DNA from: Urophycis tenuis
Taxonomy: Eukaryota; Chordata; Actinopteri; Gadiformes; Phycidae
Assembly: GCA_036785325.1 (NCBI GenBank)
Contig: JAXIVH010000068.1
Span: 295,001-359,000 of the forward strand
Reading direction: 5' to 3'
DNA length: 64,000 nt
The notes beneath the pieces are model-generated. The model saw only the letters and a program-made list of their open reading frames with translations. It searched no databases and was not told the origin of the DNA. Numbering within the stretch: position 1 is the first letter of the stretch; each line of letters begins with the position of its first letter. This document shows, piece after piece, positions 1-12,268 of the stretch. Made by a program: the position numbers and the translations under genes.

Positions 1-1194
1 ATCAGTGATAGCTGAAACTTTATACCCGACCCCAACAACAACAGGATTAGTCACCATGGAAACATCATAGCAAGCAGGCTGGGCATTATATGACACATGA
101 GCATGCTGTCTCTATAGCTTTTTTTCAGTCCCGAGACTGGACAAGGACAAACTTGCGAGAATATGCTTGCAGATCGATCTTTTGAGATGCATTTGTGCTT
201 GTGTTGTTTACACAACCCTGAAACCCCTCCCAATAAACATTTGAGTCTGACAGTGTTTCTGCCCTCCGCTTTATTGTATTCATATTCAATTAATACAAAT
301 ATTATCTAAGGAAATACAAATTATAATATTATTAAATATAATCATGTCACTGTATCAAATAATTTAATAACGTGTAAAATATAAGCTAGATGGACAGTAA
401 GGAACTTTTTTTTTTTTACTATACTATAGAATTTATATGAATGAATATGCACACATAAAGGAAACGTGAGTGTGTTGGACTACAGAAAGTGTAGTTAAGT
501 GTTATATAAGAGATTTGGGTGGTGAGATTCCAATGAAATAGGGAAATATCCTGCAACAATACAACAATGAGATTTCAGAGAGAGACTACTCCTTGAGCAA
601 GACTTGTTTAGACACAATAACAAACAGACCATAATCAAGTTTTATTTTTCTGTAGGGATCCATTCAATAATGACAGAATATGATCTTCGCCTGTCAGTGG
701 CGAAGAGCTTTGAGAGGATGTCCATTGATGGGCACTAAAGGATGACATTGCAGCCTGTTTCGTGGATTAAGGCTGCAGCGTACTCGCTCAATACTCGACC
801 AATCTCAAAAATCATTGTCCACATTAGTCCACAGAACCAAACAGGGTTCCTTGATATTGTGGGAGCGATAACAACATGTGGAATTTTCAGCAGTCAGTGC
901 TTGCAAACTTGAGTTTGGAATAGTACCAATGGACCAATGAATTAGACTCATTGTGAGTGAGACCATTTTTCTGTGGATCGGTTCAGAGACCTGGTTTGTA
1001 CCCGGAATCATTCCCACATTCCAGAGCATTAGCGCCACATTTAATGTTTAGAGCCCTGGCATTTTTTACATCAACAAGTTCAGAAGGTCGACAAAACTGT
1101 GCTCTCGCTGCTATTGTCTAACCCCGTGAAGGTTTACAAAAGGTGAAAAAGCCCAAATCCTGAACTAACCCTTGAATGAGTGTGTGTGTGTGTG
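1..1194. other. Unannotated flank, no gene recognised
   Basis: I see no exon, RNA gene or recognisable transposon protein here. The missing first exons of cerkl were looked for on the + strand and not found, so this is probably cerkl intron. A short TG run closes the stretch. Confidence 0.5.
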
Positions 1195-2600
1195 CAGTGT
1201 TGGGAAGGATACTTTTAAAATGTATCCAGTTACAGAATACAGAATAAATGCCCCAAAATGTCATTTGTAATGTATTCCGTTACATTACTCAACCTGAGTA
1301 TTGTATTCTGAATACCTTACACATCCACATCCACATTGATTTGCATTTTATAAGTTGTAGGAATACGGCATCAAATGCTGCTTACCAAGCAGGTCTATTC
1401 TGGTGTGTTCTTCTGTTCCAACTGCCTGAATGTGCCCAAGTCTCCCTGAAAGTGCACTATATTATAATTTGCTGTAGAGGAACAAAGACGTAAGGGTATG
1501 TTTATGTAAAAGATATGACCAACAGACGAATTGACCTATTTCCACTTTTCAGTCTCTTTATTTACTTAGCTGTTAATAGTGGGAAAATAGACAAACATAA
1601 AATATTCAGTTTCTATACAGAATGTGCTATTACATCTAACATAACTTTTTTCTCCCACTGAGCTAAGTGCACAGGTGTTGCCTACAGGCGCGTTTCTAGG
1701 TTCTGACTATTGGGTGGGCTACAGAGGCCACAGTGGGGGAGGGGGGGGGGGGGGTATTTGACAGTTGAAAAATTACGCGAAAACATTTTAATCTTGTGCA
1801 AAACAGCATGAACCCATGCTTTGGCACCCGTGACTACGCCTATGACGCTCACTGCTTGTGTAAAAAAAAACCCCGGTAGAATCAGATTTGATGACGAAAT
1901 GATAGTGTGGGCTAAGGCAGGTTTGAGCCCACCCCAAAGAGGTCTAGCTTCACCACTGTAAAATCACCTTCAAATAAAACGCACCAGAAGGAAACCTGCG
2001 TTTACCCTTACCCTTTTCCATAAAACAATGATATGAAACATTCGCACGTCAACTACGCAGATAGATACATCAACAACGCAGATAGATACAACTATTAACT
2101 AGCAAGGTGACCAATAAAACTACAGCAGAGGACTATCCATGGCTAATTAATAATAGAACTTCCTTTAAGATGTTTCTTCAGTTTGGAGGTGGAGTCTTTG
2201 GACACTGAAAGGAGATTGGTTGCTGGCAAGCAGATGTTGCACTACACAGTTATATTCCTTTCTCCCTTCTCTTTCTTTAATGTGAAATGCAGATCAACTC
2301 CTCTAGCTCCTGCTGCTCCTCTTCTGACTCCATTGCGAATGATCACACAAATAGCCATCAGTTTTTTTTGTTTTCATATCGGGGCTTCTGGGAAATGCAT
2401 GGGGTTGCCTTAATTTATTTAGAGAGTGAATAAGTTCATGAAACAGAGAAGTATATTCATGTAATCCATTGATTTCAAGAATGTAACTGTATTCTAAATA
2501 CCAACTATTTAAATTGTAACTGTAACGAAATACAGTTACTTATTATTTGTATTCTGAATATGTACCGTCAGTACATGTATTCTGTTACTCCTGAACACTG
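1195..2600. mobile_element. hAT-type non-autonomous element inserted in a TG microsatellite
   Basis: The left end starts CAGTGTTGGGAAGGATAC and the right end finishes TCCTGAACACTG, so the termini are imperfect inverted repeats beginning CAGTGTT. Subterminal inverted blocks rich in GTAACTGTATTC motifs are present on both sides. TG repeats flank both ends, which fits an 8-bp TGTGTGTG target duplication as made by hAT elements, but the duplication cannot be separated from the microsatellite. No transposase is visible, so this is a MITE-like derivative about 1.4 kb long. Confidence 0.6.
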
Positions 2601-2674
2601 TGTGTGTGTGTGTCTGTGTGCGCTTGTTTGTACTTGTGTATCATTTGTGTGTGTGTGTGGGTGTGTTTGTCTAG
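2601..2674 (+). repeat. GT-rich acceptor tract before cerkl exon a
   Basis: Interrupted TG repeat ends in a TTTGTCTAG acceptor. It takes the place of a normal polypyrimidine tract. Confidence 0.7.
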
Positions 2675-2803
2675 TGTTCCCAAGGCCGAAACAGCTGAAG
2701 GTGTTTATTAACCCGGGGAGCCATAAGAAGCAGTCGGTCCTCATCTACAGAGAACACATCGCTCCCCTCTTCAGGATGGCAGACATACACACTGAAATCA
2801 CCG
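2675..2803 (+). CDS. cerkl: cerkl exon a
   Basis: Encodes RPKQLKVFINPGSHKK and onward, the start of the DAGK catalytic domain. The acceptor is TTTGTCTAG and the donor GTACGT. It enters in phase 1 and leaves in phase 1. Confidence 0.93.
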
Positions 2804-3388
2804 GTACGTCTGTCTATCTGCCCGTCTGTCTTATCTCTGCCCCTCTCTGCCTGTATATCTGTGTGTCCACTAAACTCTATATTTATCCATATCATGACTG
2901 TGTGTGTGTGTGTGTGCAGATGGGGGTAAAGGTCAAAGTAAATGGTGATCACTAGGTAACCTGATCTGGGGGCAGAGCTTAGTCCATCTGCTGTAACTGT
3001 GGGAGTTGTCCTCTCTCTTCACTTCGCCTTTCTCCTCCTTCCCCCCTTTCCACCCTACTCCTCCTCTCCTCTGTCTTCTCCTCTCTCACCCCATCTACTT
3101 CAGTCTCTTCCTCGATCGCCTCCTCTCTTTTCCCACTCCTCTCCTCCTGTCTGTGCCTCTTCACCTTTCTCCTCTCCGCTTCCTAAACCCTTTCCTCACC
3201 TCTCTCCTTTCCTCTCTTCATCTCCCCCTTTTCCTATTCCTCCATCCTCCATTCCTCCTTTCCTCCCCGTCCTCCCTCTATTCTTCCTCCTGTCTTTCAC
3301 CCCCTCCTTGTCCTCCCCCTCCTGTGTTTTTGTGGGAGAGGATAATGACCAGATGGTTTGATGCTTATTGCCCCACTTAGTGTTTCTA

Positions 3389-3474
<86 letters not shown>

Positions 3475-6400
3475 CATGCTCAACTGTTATTACCTCTTAT
3501 GTAAAATATGCTTCTTATGTGCTTTTGACTGGAGAAGCAATAGTTATCCTCTATTAATTTGAACTGGGGATGGCACAATACCACTTTTTTGTTTCTGAGC
3601 CAATACCGATAATGTAATCTTAATGATCTGCCTATGGCTGTAGTGATATGATATACCAATGTCTGCTGATTATTATTATGCTAGCCAATTTACTTACCTA
3701 AAGTATGTGTTACACTGAGCCCAGTCCCCTACATATGACCAACACTGTGCCTCTCTCAGCCCTCATATATTATTCTATCTATGTCTTTATTTATTGTTCT
3801 ATTTATATTTATTTTGTTCTATCTCCTTTTCTCTCAATATACTGGTGTGGCAACAGTACCCTGTAGGGATTAATAAAGTAATTTCTTACTTAAGGACAGA
3901 AGGACAAGGACAGACTTCAGAACAAATAATGAGTTTGGTCCATTGTTATCCTGTATAATCTATCGAAAATAATAAATGTTTAATGTGATTTTACAGTGTT
4001 TCTAGATTATTCATGAAAATTACAGTATTTCCACATGTTGTACCTGTGGCCCTGCCACACATTCAAAAGTCAGTTTTGAATAAAAATTGAGTTAAAAAAA
4101 TATTAAGACCTATAAATACATATATTATTATCTCTTTTGGCTGAATAGCTGCATTGATTTAGTTGTTTCAATACTAGAAATTGTATTGAATCAAAATGTA
4201 ACCAAATAAAAAGATGATCACTCGCTGTAGCAGGTTTCCTAACCCTAGTTTTCTAACGCTAGCTTCCTAACCCTAGCTCCCTAACTCTAGCTCCCTAACC
4301 CTAGTGTCCTCACCTTAGCTCCTATTTTCCAAACCCTAGCTCTCCAGCCCTAGCTACTTAACCCTAGACCCCTAACCTTATAGCTCCCTAACTCCTAACT
4401 TCCTAGCTCTAGCCTCTTAACTCTAGGTTCCTAACCCTAGTGCCCTAAATCTAACTTCCTAACCTCTGGTTCTAAACCCTAGCAGTCCAGTGCTGAAGTG
4501 TGAAATTGACCTAAACTGTCTCTCTCTCTGTAGTTACTGAAAGGAAAGGACACATTCTGTCGGTCGTGAAGGAATGCAGTCTCACACAATATGATGGGTA
4601 GGCCTCTCCTCATCAGTCTCACTCATCTGTCTCCAGTCTTCCTGTCTGTCTGTTTCAAGACAGACTGTTTCTGTCTATCTCTCTTTATTTTGGGGGCCAA
4701 CATATGAAATGTACCAAATATACCAATTCAGATGTGACTTAATATATACATATACATTTATCATTCTGCTCATTTTTCATGAGCAGTCCATGCTGCTTAT
4801 CTGTCTATAGTGGTGTACTCATGATACACAGTCCATTGGTTAGGAAATAATAGTCCAATGAGTGTTAATGTGGTGCGAAACTGAGAAGTCTATGGAAAGT
4901 GTGAAAGGATCGTTGTGTGTAAGGCCTTGTGAATTTGAATGCGCGCATATGGGTCAGGGCCTTCGGAGTCAAACATCTTCAAACCTCTTTGAACTAAATG
5001 TTCATTTTCCTGGAGGGATAAGAACTTATCCCGTTTGCCTTTGTTGCATGAGTGATAGATATTCTTTCGTCTTCCTTTGCCAGAACAGGTCCACAAGGTA
5101 TTGCTCCTGTTTTCATCTCTTTCTGGTGTAGAGGCCATCTTTGCAAAAGATTCCATGAGGCAAGACCGGTTTAGCCTTTAGCTGCATCAGGTGGTGTGAT
5201 GTTAGGGGCTCCACGTCATTTGGATCAGTTGACACAGTCAAGCTGGGCGCATCATTAAGAAAGGATTCGAGAGCCATCAGAGCATTTAATCATTCATCGT
5301 TGGCTGCTTCAGACATGAAAGGAGTACCTTTTTCACGAGCCTGACTTTCCCAAACACCTCCAATGTGGGCTCCAAGCAGGTGATTGAACAAGCACTTGAC
5401 TTCATTGGTGAGCGGTTCATCCTGAATCTTTGGTGATCAAGCAGTTTTTTGTTCTCTCTGAGCACCTGCATAATTGCTACCACAATCTGTTTGGATGGTA
5501 TGTATTGGTCATCTTCGACATAAAAACCACCATATGGCGCTGATGCAGGAGAATGTCTCCAAAGTGTTTGCGCCCAAATTACCGCCTATTGTTTAACCTG
5601 TGCTCAACCTCCTTTAACCTCTATAGGTCACTGTTGCTTGGCATAGATACTATATAAAAGTCTATTGTTGCTAGCATAACTTGCCGAAAATGTTTTGGTG
5701 GTAGGTGGTGGCAGGTGTGTCTCAACAAACTCACACACAGTTAATGAATTACCATTAATTCATTAATGGTATGGAATGGTCAAACCCATTAATCTCTATA
5801 ATTAAGACCATTTCCCTCTCAAAAATAGCATAACACACAGCCAGTCTCTTGCAAGAGATTGTTGCTTAATAGATTGCAAATACAATCTGGTCAAAATTCG
5901 TAATACAGTGCCATCTCCTCCCATAAAACTTATGCTCTTTGCCCACTGTCTTCTTCTACGTTAAATCACCAAATATTTCAGGGCTATGTGTAACAACGCC
6001 TTCTCTGCCTTGTTAAACAACATTAGTAACAAAAGTAACAAAAACAGCCACATGAGTCAAAAGTATTTTTTCAGTGCAAAGGGCTCACATACGGTAAATC
6101 ATTGTTCAGTGATGGCACAAAAAAGTGATGGCACTGAAAAACAGTGGCCCAACATTAAGTGCAACAACCAGCCTCATATTCAGTGCATTTTTGCTCCCAC
6201 TCCACGTTTAAGAATTTACACACATTTCCCCCTTAATCCTATACTATACCTCACCCAGAGCAGGTAGCATAAACCAGGTTCTTTCTTCATGAGATACTTG
6301 TGGCTTATCCTGCTGGCACACAACAGACTGAATATCAATGTCAGTCTTTGTTATATTTAGAGAGGTGTCTCCGAGAGATTATATGAAGTAATAGATTCTC

Positions 6401-9388
6401 GCAATGAAGCCTTTTAAGTTTGAGGGAATTTGGAGGATGTAATCCATAGCAGTAGGTTGAGGTGCATTGGGAATGTTTGAATCTAGATTTTGCATAAAGT
6501 GTCAGATCTGGAAATATCTGAAATGACTTGAGCCGGAGAGGGTGAATTTTTGAGAGATAACTAAAGGTAGAGAATACACCTTCGCTGTAGATATCCTTAA
6601 ATTTGGAGAGGCCAAGTTTTTCCTTTTCCACAGGGCAAAGGCGTTGTCTAATCTAGGCAGAACAAGAAGATGATTATCACAGATAGGAGCCAGATGAGAG
6701 CGATCTCTTAAACCTAAGTGATTTCGAAATTGTGACCAAATTCATACAGTATTCATAACAACAGGGTTAGAGGTAGAGTGTGAAGTAGACAGAGGGAGAC
6801 TTGAGGTAACCAAGGGGGGGAGGGATGTCAGAATACATGACTCATTTTCTGTTTCACACCACGATAGCTTTGGAGCATAAAGCCAGTAAATGGTTTTCTG
6901 AATATTAGCCGCCCAGTGGTAGTGAAGTAAATTTGGTAAACCCAGTCCTCCCTGGGATTGGTGTCGCTGCAGAAGCTTTTTCTGTATTCTAGGGGCTTTA
7001 CCCCCCCCCCCCCCCCCAAATGAATGATGATATTCTTTTATCAATGGACTGAAAAGGCATTGAAAAAGATAGAGGAATTGGGGTAACACGTTCATTTTAA
7101 TACAGTTGATCTTTCCAGCCAGTGAGAGATTAATGGACCTCCAATCCTGTAAATCGTTTCTTATTTTATCAGTGAGGGGTATGAAGTTATCTTTGTATAG
7201 TTTAGGGAAATTCTGTGTAATATTGATTCCTAAATATCTAAAGCCAGATTTAGACAGGTGGAATGGCAGGTCCTTTTGTGGTGACATGTTTTTTATTAAA
7301 TGGACTATCGCTGAGTGGAGGCAGAAAAAAGTGTGAACAGCCACCATACCCACTTGCAGCATGGTTAATGGCATTGAATATATACAGTATATAATATCTG
7401 TATGAATATCTGTGCCCTTAGTCGTATCATGCAGACACCAATTTTATTAACTCCTCGTGCATTTCAAATGAACTGTCAATAGTTCTTGTAAAAATCAGTA
7501 GCTGGCTAACATTCATCACATCTGTACTCTTATCCAAAGCCAAGGAGAAGTACTTGCTGTCATGCATAACTTGTCTCAGCTTCCCCTCGACATGATCGTG
7601 AAAGTCAAAAATTCTGCGCATCACCGTGTGTCGGGACAAAGAGACCGTTTCAAAGTTTTTCCCCATGTCATTGTCACCAAAAGCTTTGGCCATTTCCACG
7701 GCACACACCTTAACAATTTCGCCATCTGACAATGGCTTCTTTGGTTTGGCAAGCTCAAATGAAACAGCAAAAGACACTTTGAGTGCAGATTCCTGTAGTT
7801 GTAGCTATGGTAAACAGTCGCTGTTGATGTACTTTTGACTTGAGGTCGGCTACGACAGCGGCCCTAGCAGCTCCAGTTCTTATATTTAACTTTTTGCAAG
7901 GTGTTGTAGTGGCAACTTAAGATGAAATCTTTCATGGCTGATATAGTTTGTAAAAATTATATACTAACCAGACACATGGGTTTGCCTTTGAATTCTGACT
8001 AAGAGGTACGGTTTCAGCCGACACTTCTGGCCTACATCATGGACGACAGCATTGGGATAGGGATACATCTGAAATGGGACAAGACTAATACTGGGATACA
8101 ATTTGGGAGATTGTTACTGATGCCTCAAAAAAACGTACATCACCAGTACATACATTTGAAACCAAATCTGTACCAAATTTTGCCCCAATGGAACCGTTGT
8201 TTTTTACATGTATGGGATTGTTTTTGTTTATCAGTACCCTGGCAGAGTTGTCCTTCAGCAAGAGTCAGTGATGCAAAACCAAACACAATTTAAATATGGA
8301 CAAATTTGATATCTTACTTACTAGACCTTCAACCTAAATAAGGAAGCTATATATCTGTGTGGTTATTATTACCCTCTTGGTTGGTGCAGAAGAGGGTGGT
8401 GGAGAGAGGGTAGAGGGATAGTCAAAGTTGAGTTAAGTTAAACAATGAAAATGTATTTGGCAATCAGTTGGTAACTGCATGGTATTGCAATATAAACAAA
8501 AAGAATGGAAGGCAATGTTGCGGTAGGAGGAAGAGGGGGAGTGAGGATGAGAGGGGGAGCCCACAGAGGTAGGGAGAGGAAGAGGAAGATGAAGGTTTGG
8601 GCCTGGAGGAGGAGGTTGATAAACAAGACAAGGACCAAATGTATCATATAAGATTCGAGCAAGATGAGTTAACCATGTTATAAGCCGTAGGTGGAGGCTG
8701 GACACACAATCCTCAGCAGATAGACTTTTTTTTCAGACATTTTGAAAAACAAAATGTCTCCACTGTATACAGCAAAATCAGTACAATGTAGCCTATGTGC
8801 ACCTAAGTACTTAAGAACAATGCCTTGTCCTGTGACATTTAAAATGTATTTTGATTAGGATCAAGGGTCAAGAATATCAAGGAGGAAGGGCCCTATAGGG
8901 GGAAAGGGGAGCTCTATGGTTACTATGCAGCCTCAGCACTGGGTGAGATCCTTAAACAAGCATCACATACATGTACTCTAACACTAGCTCTGAACAAATC
9001 AAACCCAGACTTTATCTTTAGGAAAGCAGAAAAGTTAAAAGTGTTTTACATTGAGCACAGCAGTATCAGCACAGCATTTGTGTCCCATTAGGTAACCATA
9101 GTGACTACATTTGTGTATAGTTTTGATTGAAGTGTTCTGCTACTTGTGCGTGTGTTTTGTGTGAATTGTGTATAGCGTTTTGACAACATGTTTTAAAAAA
9201 AACTAAATCCTGGTAAAGTCCTGGGTGCTTAGTGCTATGAGTTACTCAGGACTGCAGTAGTACTATTATATATTGCATGTAGGGCTTGAAAACAACATGT
9301 TTTTTGCACAAATATGTAGGATGTAGCTAGCAATTGGTTCAATATTCTTAAAACCAACCACACCCTAACCAATCTCCCACTGTCTGAC

Positions 9389-9424
<36 letters not shown>

Positions 9425-9477
9425 TGTGTGTGTGTGTGTGTGTCTGTGTGTGTCTGTGTGTGTGTGTGTCTGTGTGT

Positions 9478-9542
<65 letters not shown>

Positions 9543-9567
9543 TGTGTGTGTGTGTGTGTGTCTGTGT

Positions 9568-9638
<71 letters not shown>

Positions 9639-11572
9639 TGTGTAGTGTGGTGTGTGTAGGGGGTGATGGTACTGTAGCAGAGCTGGCCCATGCCCTGGTT
9701 TTGAGGGCCCAGCTAGACTCTCAGAGGGACCCAGACTGTGAGCCAGACCCAGTCCAGGCTACTCTTCCCCTGGGAATCATCCCTGCCGGTAAGCCCCTCA
9801 CTGACACACTGCTACTGCCTTTAAGGGAAAGTAGATGTTGACATTGTTTATAGAATGTTGAGTGTTTATAACATGTTAATAGTGTCTATAGAATGTTAAA
9901 TGTATGTGTGTGTCTGTCTGTCTGTCTTTCTGATCCATGTCTGTATTTAGGTTCCACAGACATTGTTTCCTGTTCTGTCCATGGAGTGAGACACCCTATT
10001 ACAGCGGCTCTCCACATCATCCTGGGTACAGACAGACAGACACACAGGCAGATATACAGACAGACAGGCAGACAGACAGAGACCCACTTTAGACCTGGCA
10101 TTAGTGCTTTTTGGGCAATGTGAATCAGACATGACCACAACGCATAAAGAGCCACATAAAGATCCAGGTGTGAACGCACCCAAGACACCTGTCATCAGAT
10201 ATGGGACGCATTCAGTCTCATCCAAGAAAAGTGTAAATGCATCTGACTGCCAAATATTCATAAATAGCATTCTATGTACATCTGAGGGGCAGGACATGGA
10301 TGTGTCTTCAACATCTGAGCATCAACAAACAACAATGACAGCTGTGTAATGGCTCCTCCAAAAATTGCCAAAGATGGATATCCAACGGTAGGATGCAGTG
10401 TGTCAACAGTCATCAGGTTGGTTTTCATCAGGACACATCCTACGTGAGCACACTACATGGACATTACCACATATACCACATTGGAAAGTAGTTAAAAAGA
10501 CCAATGTATTTCACCCCAGCGAACCACCATGGCACAGGGTGTGTTCATTTTTCACAAGGAGCACAGGGAAACAGTAAAGTGATTTTGCTCAGGCCTGCCA
10601 TCATCAGATTTTCAAGCAGTTTTTAAACTCTTTTTAAACCATTATGGGTAACAGTCCAATTCTATTATCAAATTCGCTAACTCTGCAAGAGCAATATCCA
10701 ATGTCTGGCCACACTGGGGATATGTTCAATAGTCATGTGTAAAGGACATGTGTTGCTTGCGTACTGGAAGTAACAGGGTCAGGCCAGCAGGCAACAGTTT
10801 GGACTCAAGACTGTATGTGCCAAACAAGGAAGTGCCCACCAGAGAATTAGTTTTCCTTCTCTTTTTTTTCCTTTTTTGTCTGGTCGGGTTTACAAAAACC
10901 CCTACATTGAGTACAGTAACAAAATAACTTTCCTGGTATGTTCTTATATATTTAATGAAAGTTGTTCGATAGCTAATACTTATCATAGCACAATTTACAT
11001 CCCAACCACCAATTTTAACAAAAGAAGAATGCACATATTTCTAGGTGTGTATGTGCGTTTGTGTGGATGTGTGTATGTGCGTTTGTGTGGATGTGTGTAT
11101 GTGCGTTTGTGTGGATGTGTGTATTCATGTTTGTACTGGTGAATGTGTTTCTGTGTGTGTTGTCAGGACACCTCCAACAGGTAGACATGTGTAGTTTCTC
11201 CTCTCTGGGTCGCTTGGTGACCTTTGGGTTCTCAGCCATGTTTGGGTTTGGTGGTCGGAGCTTGGCACTGGCGGAGAGCAAGAGGTGGATGCCTCCGTCA
11301 CAGAGACGAGACTACGCCCTGGCCAAGACACTGGCCTCACTAAGGTCCTCACTCCTCCCACACCAACACAGCAATGCAACTGTCTCTTTCTCTCAGTCAA
11401 CTAGATCGTTTTTATTTCCAAAGGAAGAAACAAAAAAGAAGGTATAACTCTCTGTATCTGTCTATCTCTCTACCTGTCTGTCTCTCTTTCTATCTTTCTA
11501 TCCTTCAGACCAGAGGAATGTGAGCTGTCTTTTCTTCCTGCACATCAAACTCACATGTCAGGAAAACGGTAC

Positions 11573-11627
<55 letters not shown>

Positions 11628-12229
11628 TTGATTTATATCCACATAAATACAAAGGTTTATACAGGACATGAATAAGTACATGTAAATAAATGTCATGACT
11701 TGTCAGCAGTATGTAAAAGTATTCCGATAAAACAAAACAATTAGGTTCATCACTGCACCTCCTCCACATAGAGTGAGGGCCCGTGATGGCAGCAGTAGGC
11801 TCCCTGCAGGCCTTCCTCCTGGACATGCTGCCTGTCAGGAGGCCCCTCACTGCTACCTTATGAACAGGACCCAGGCCACCAACAACAGAGGCCAGTAGCA
11901 CCTATGGCCTACCAGTGTTATGGCTTGGACTGAATATTAATATTTCACACAGCCAGTAAGGAAGGCTGCCTCTCGGCTAAAATCGACGGTACAGCCTTCA
12001 AAACTGACTCTAAAACCATAAGCACCTCTTCAACCACAATGAGATCAGTCATTGGCATTAGTGTTAAATAATAACAATACATAATGTTACAAAGATTACA
12101 GTTTTGATTAATATTCATAAATATTGTGTTTAAGGAGGAGCAAGGAGAAAGATGCAGCGACAGGTAACCCCCCACCACACACACACACACACACGCACGC
12201 ATGCACGCACACACACACACAGACACACG

Positions 12230-12268
<39 letters not shown>

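Larger units (their letters stand above)
2804..4533 (+). other. cerkl intron between exons a and b
   Basis: Holds a 320-bp pyrimidine-rich block (3008-3335), an AC microsatellite (3391-3473), a LINE/SINE-like tail near 3730-3890 with GATTAATAAAGT, and a degenerate CCTAA-rich block (4236-4488). No other exon was recognised. Confidence 0.6.

Noticed and set aside
2999..3380. Overlapping + ORFs of about 120 codons rich in Ser/Pro/Leu
   Set aside because: Produced by the CT-rich low-complexity block; open in several frames because it lacks purines.
9392..9841. 149-codon + ORF starting with a Cys-Val repeat
   Set aside because: Only the last part (from 9646) is cerkl exon c. The CVCV part is the TG microsatellite before the acceptor.
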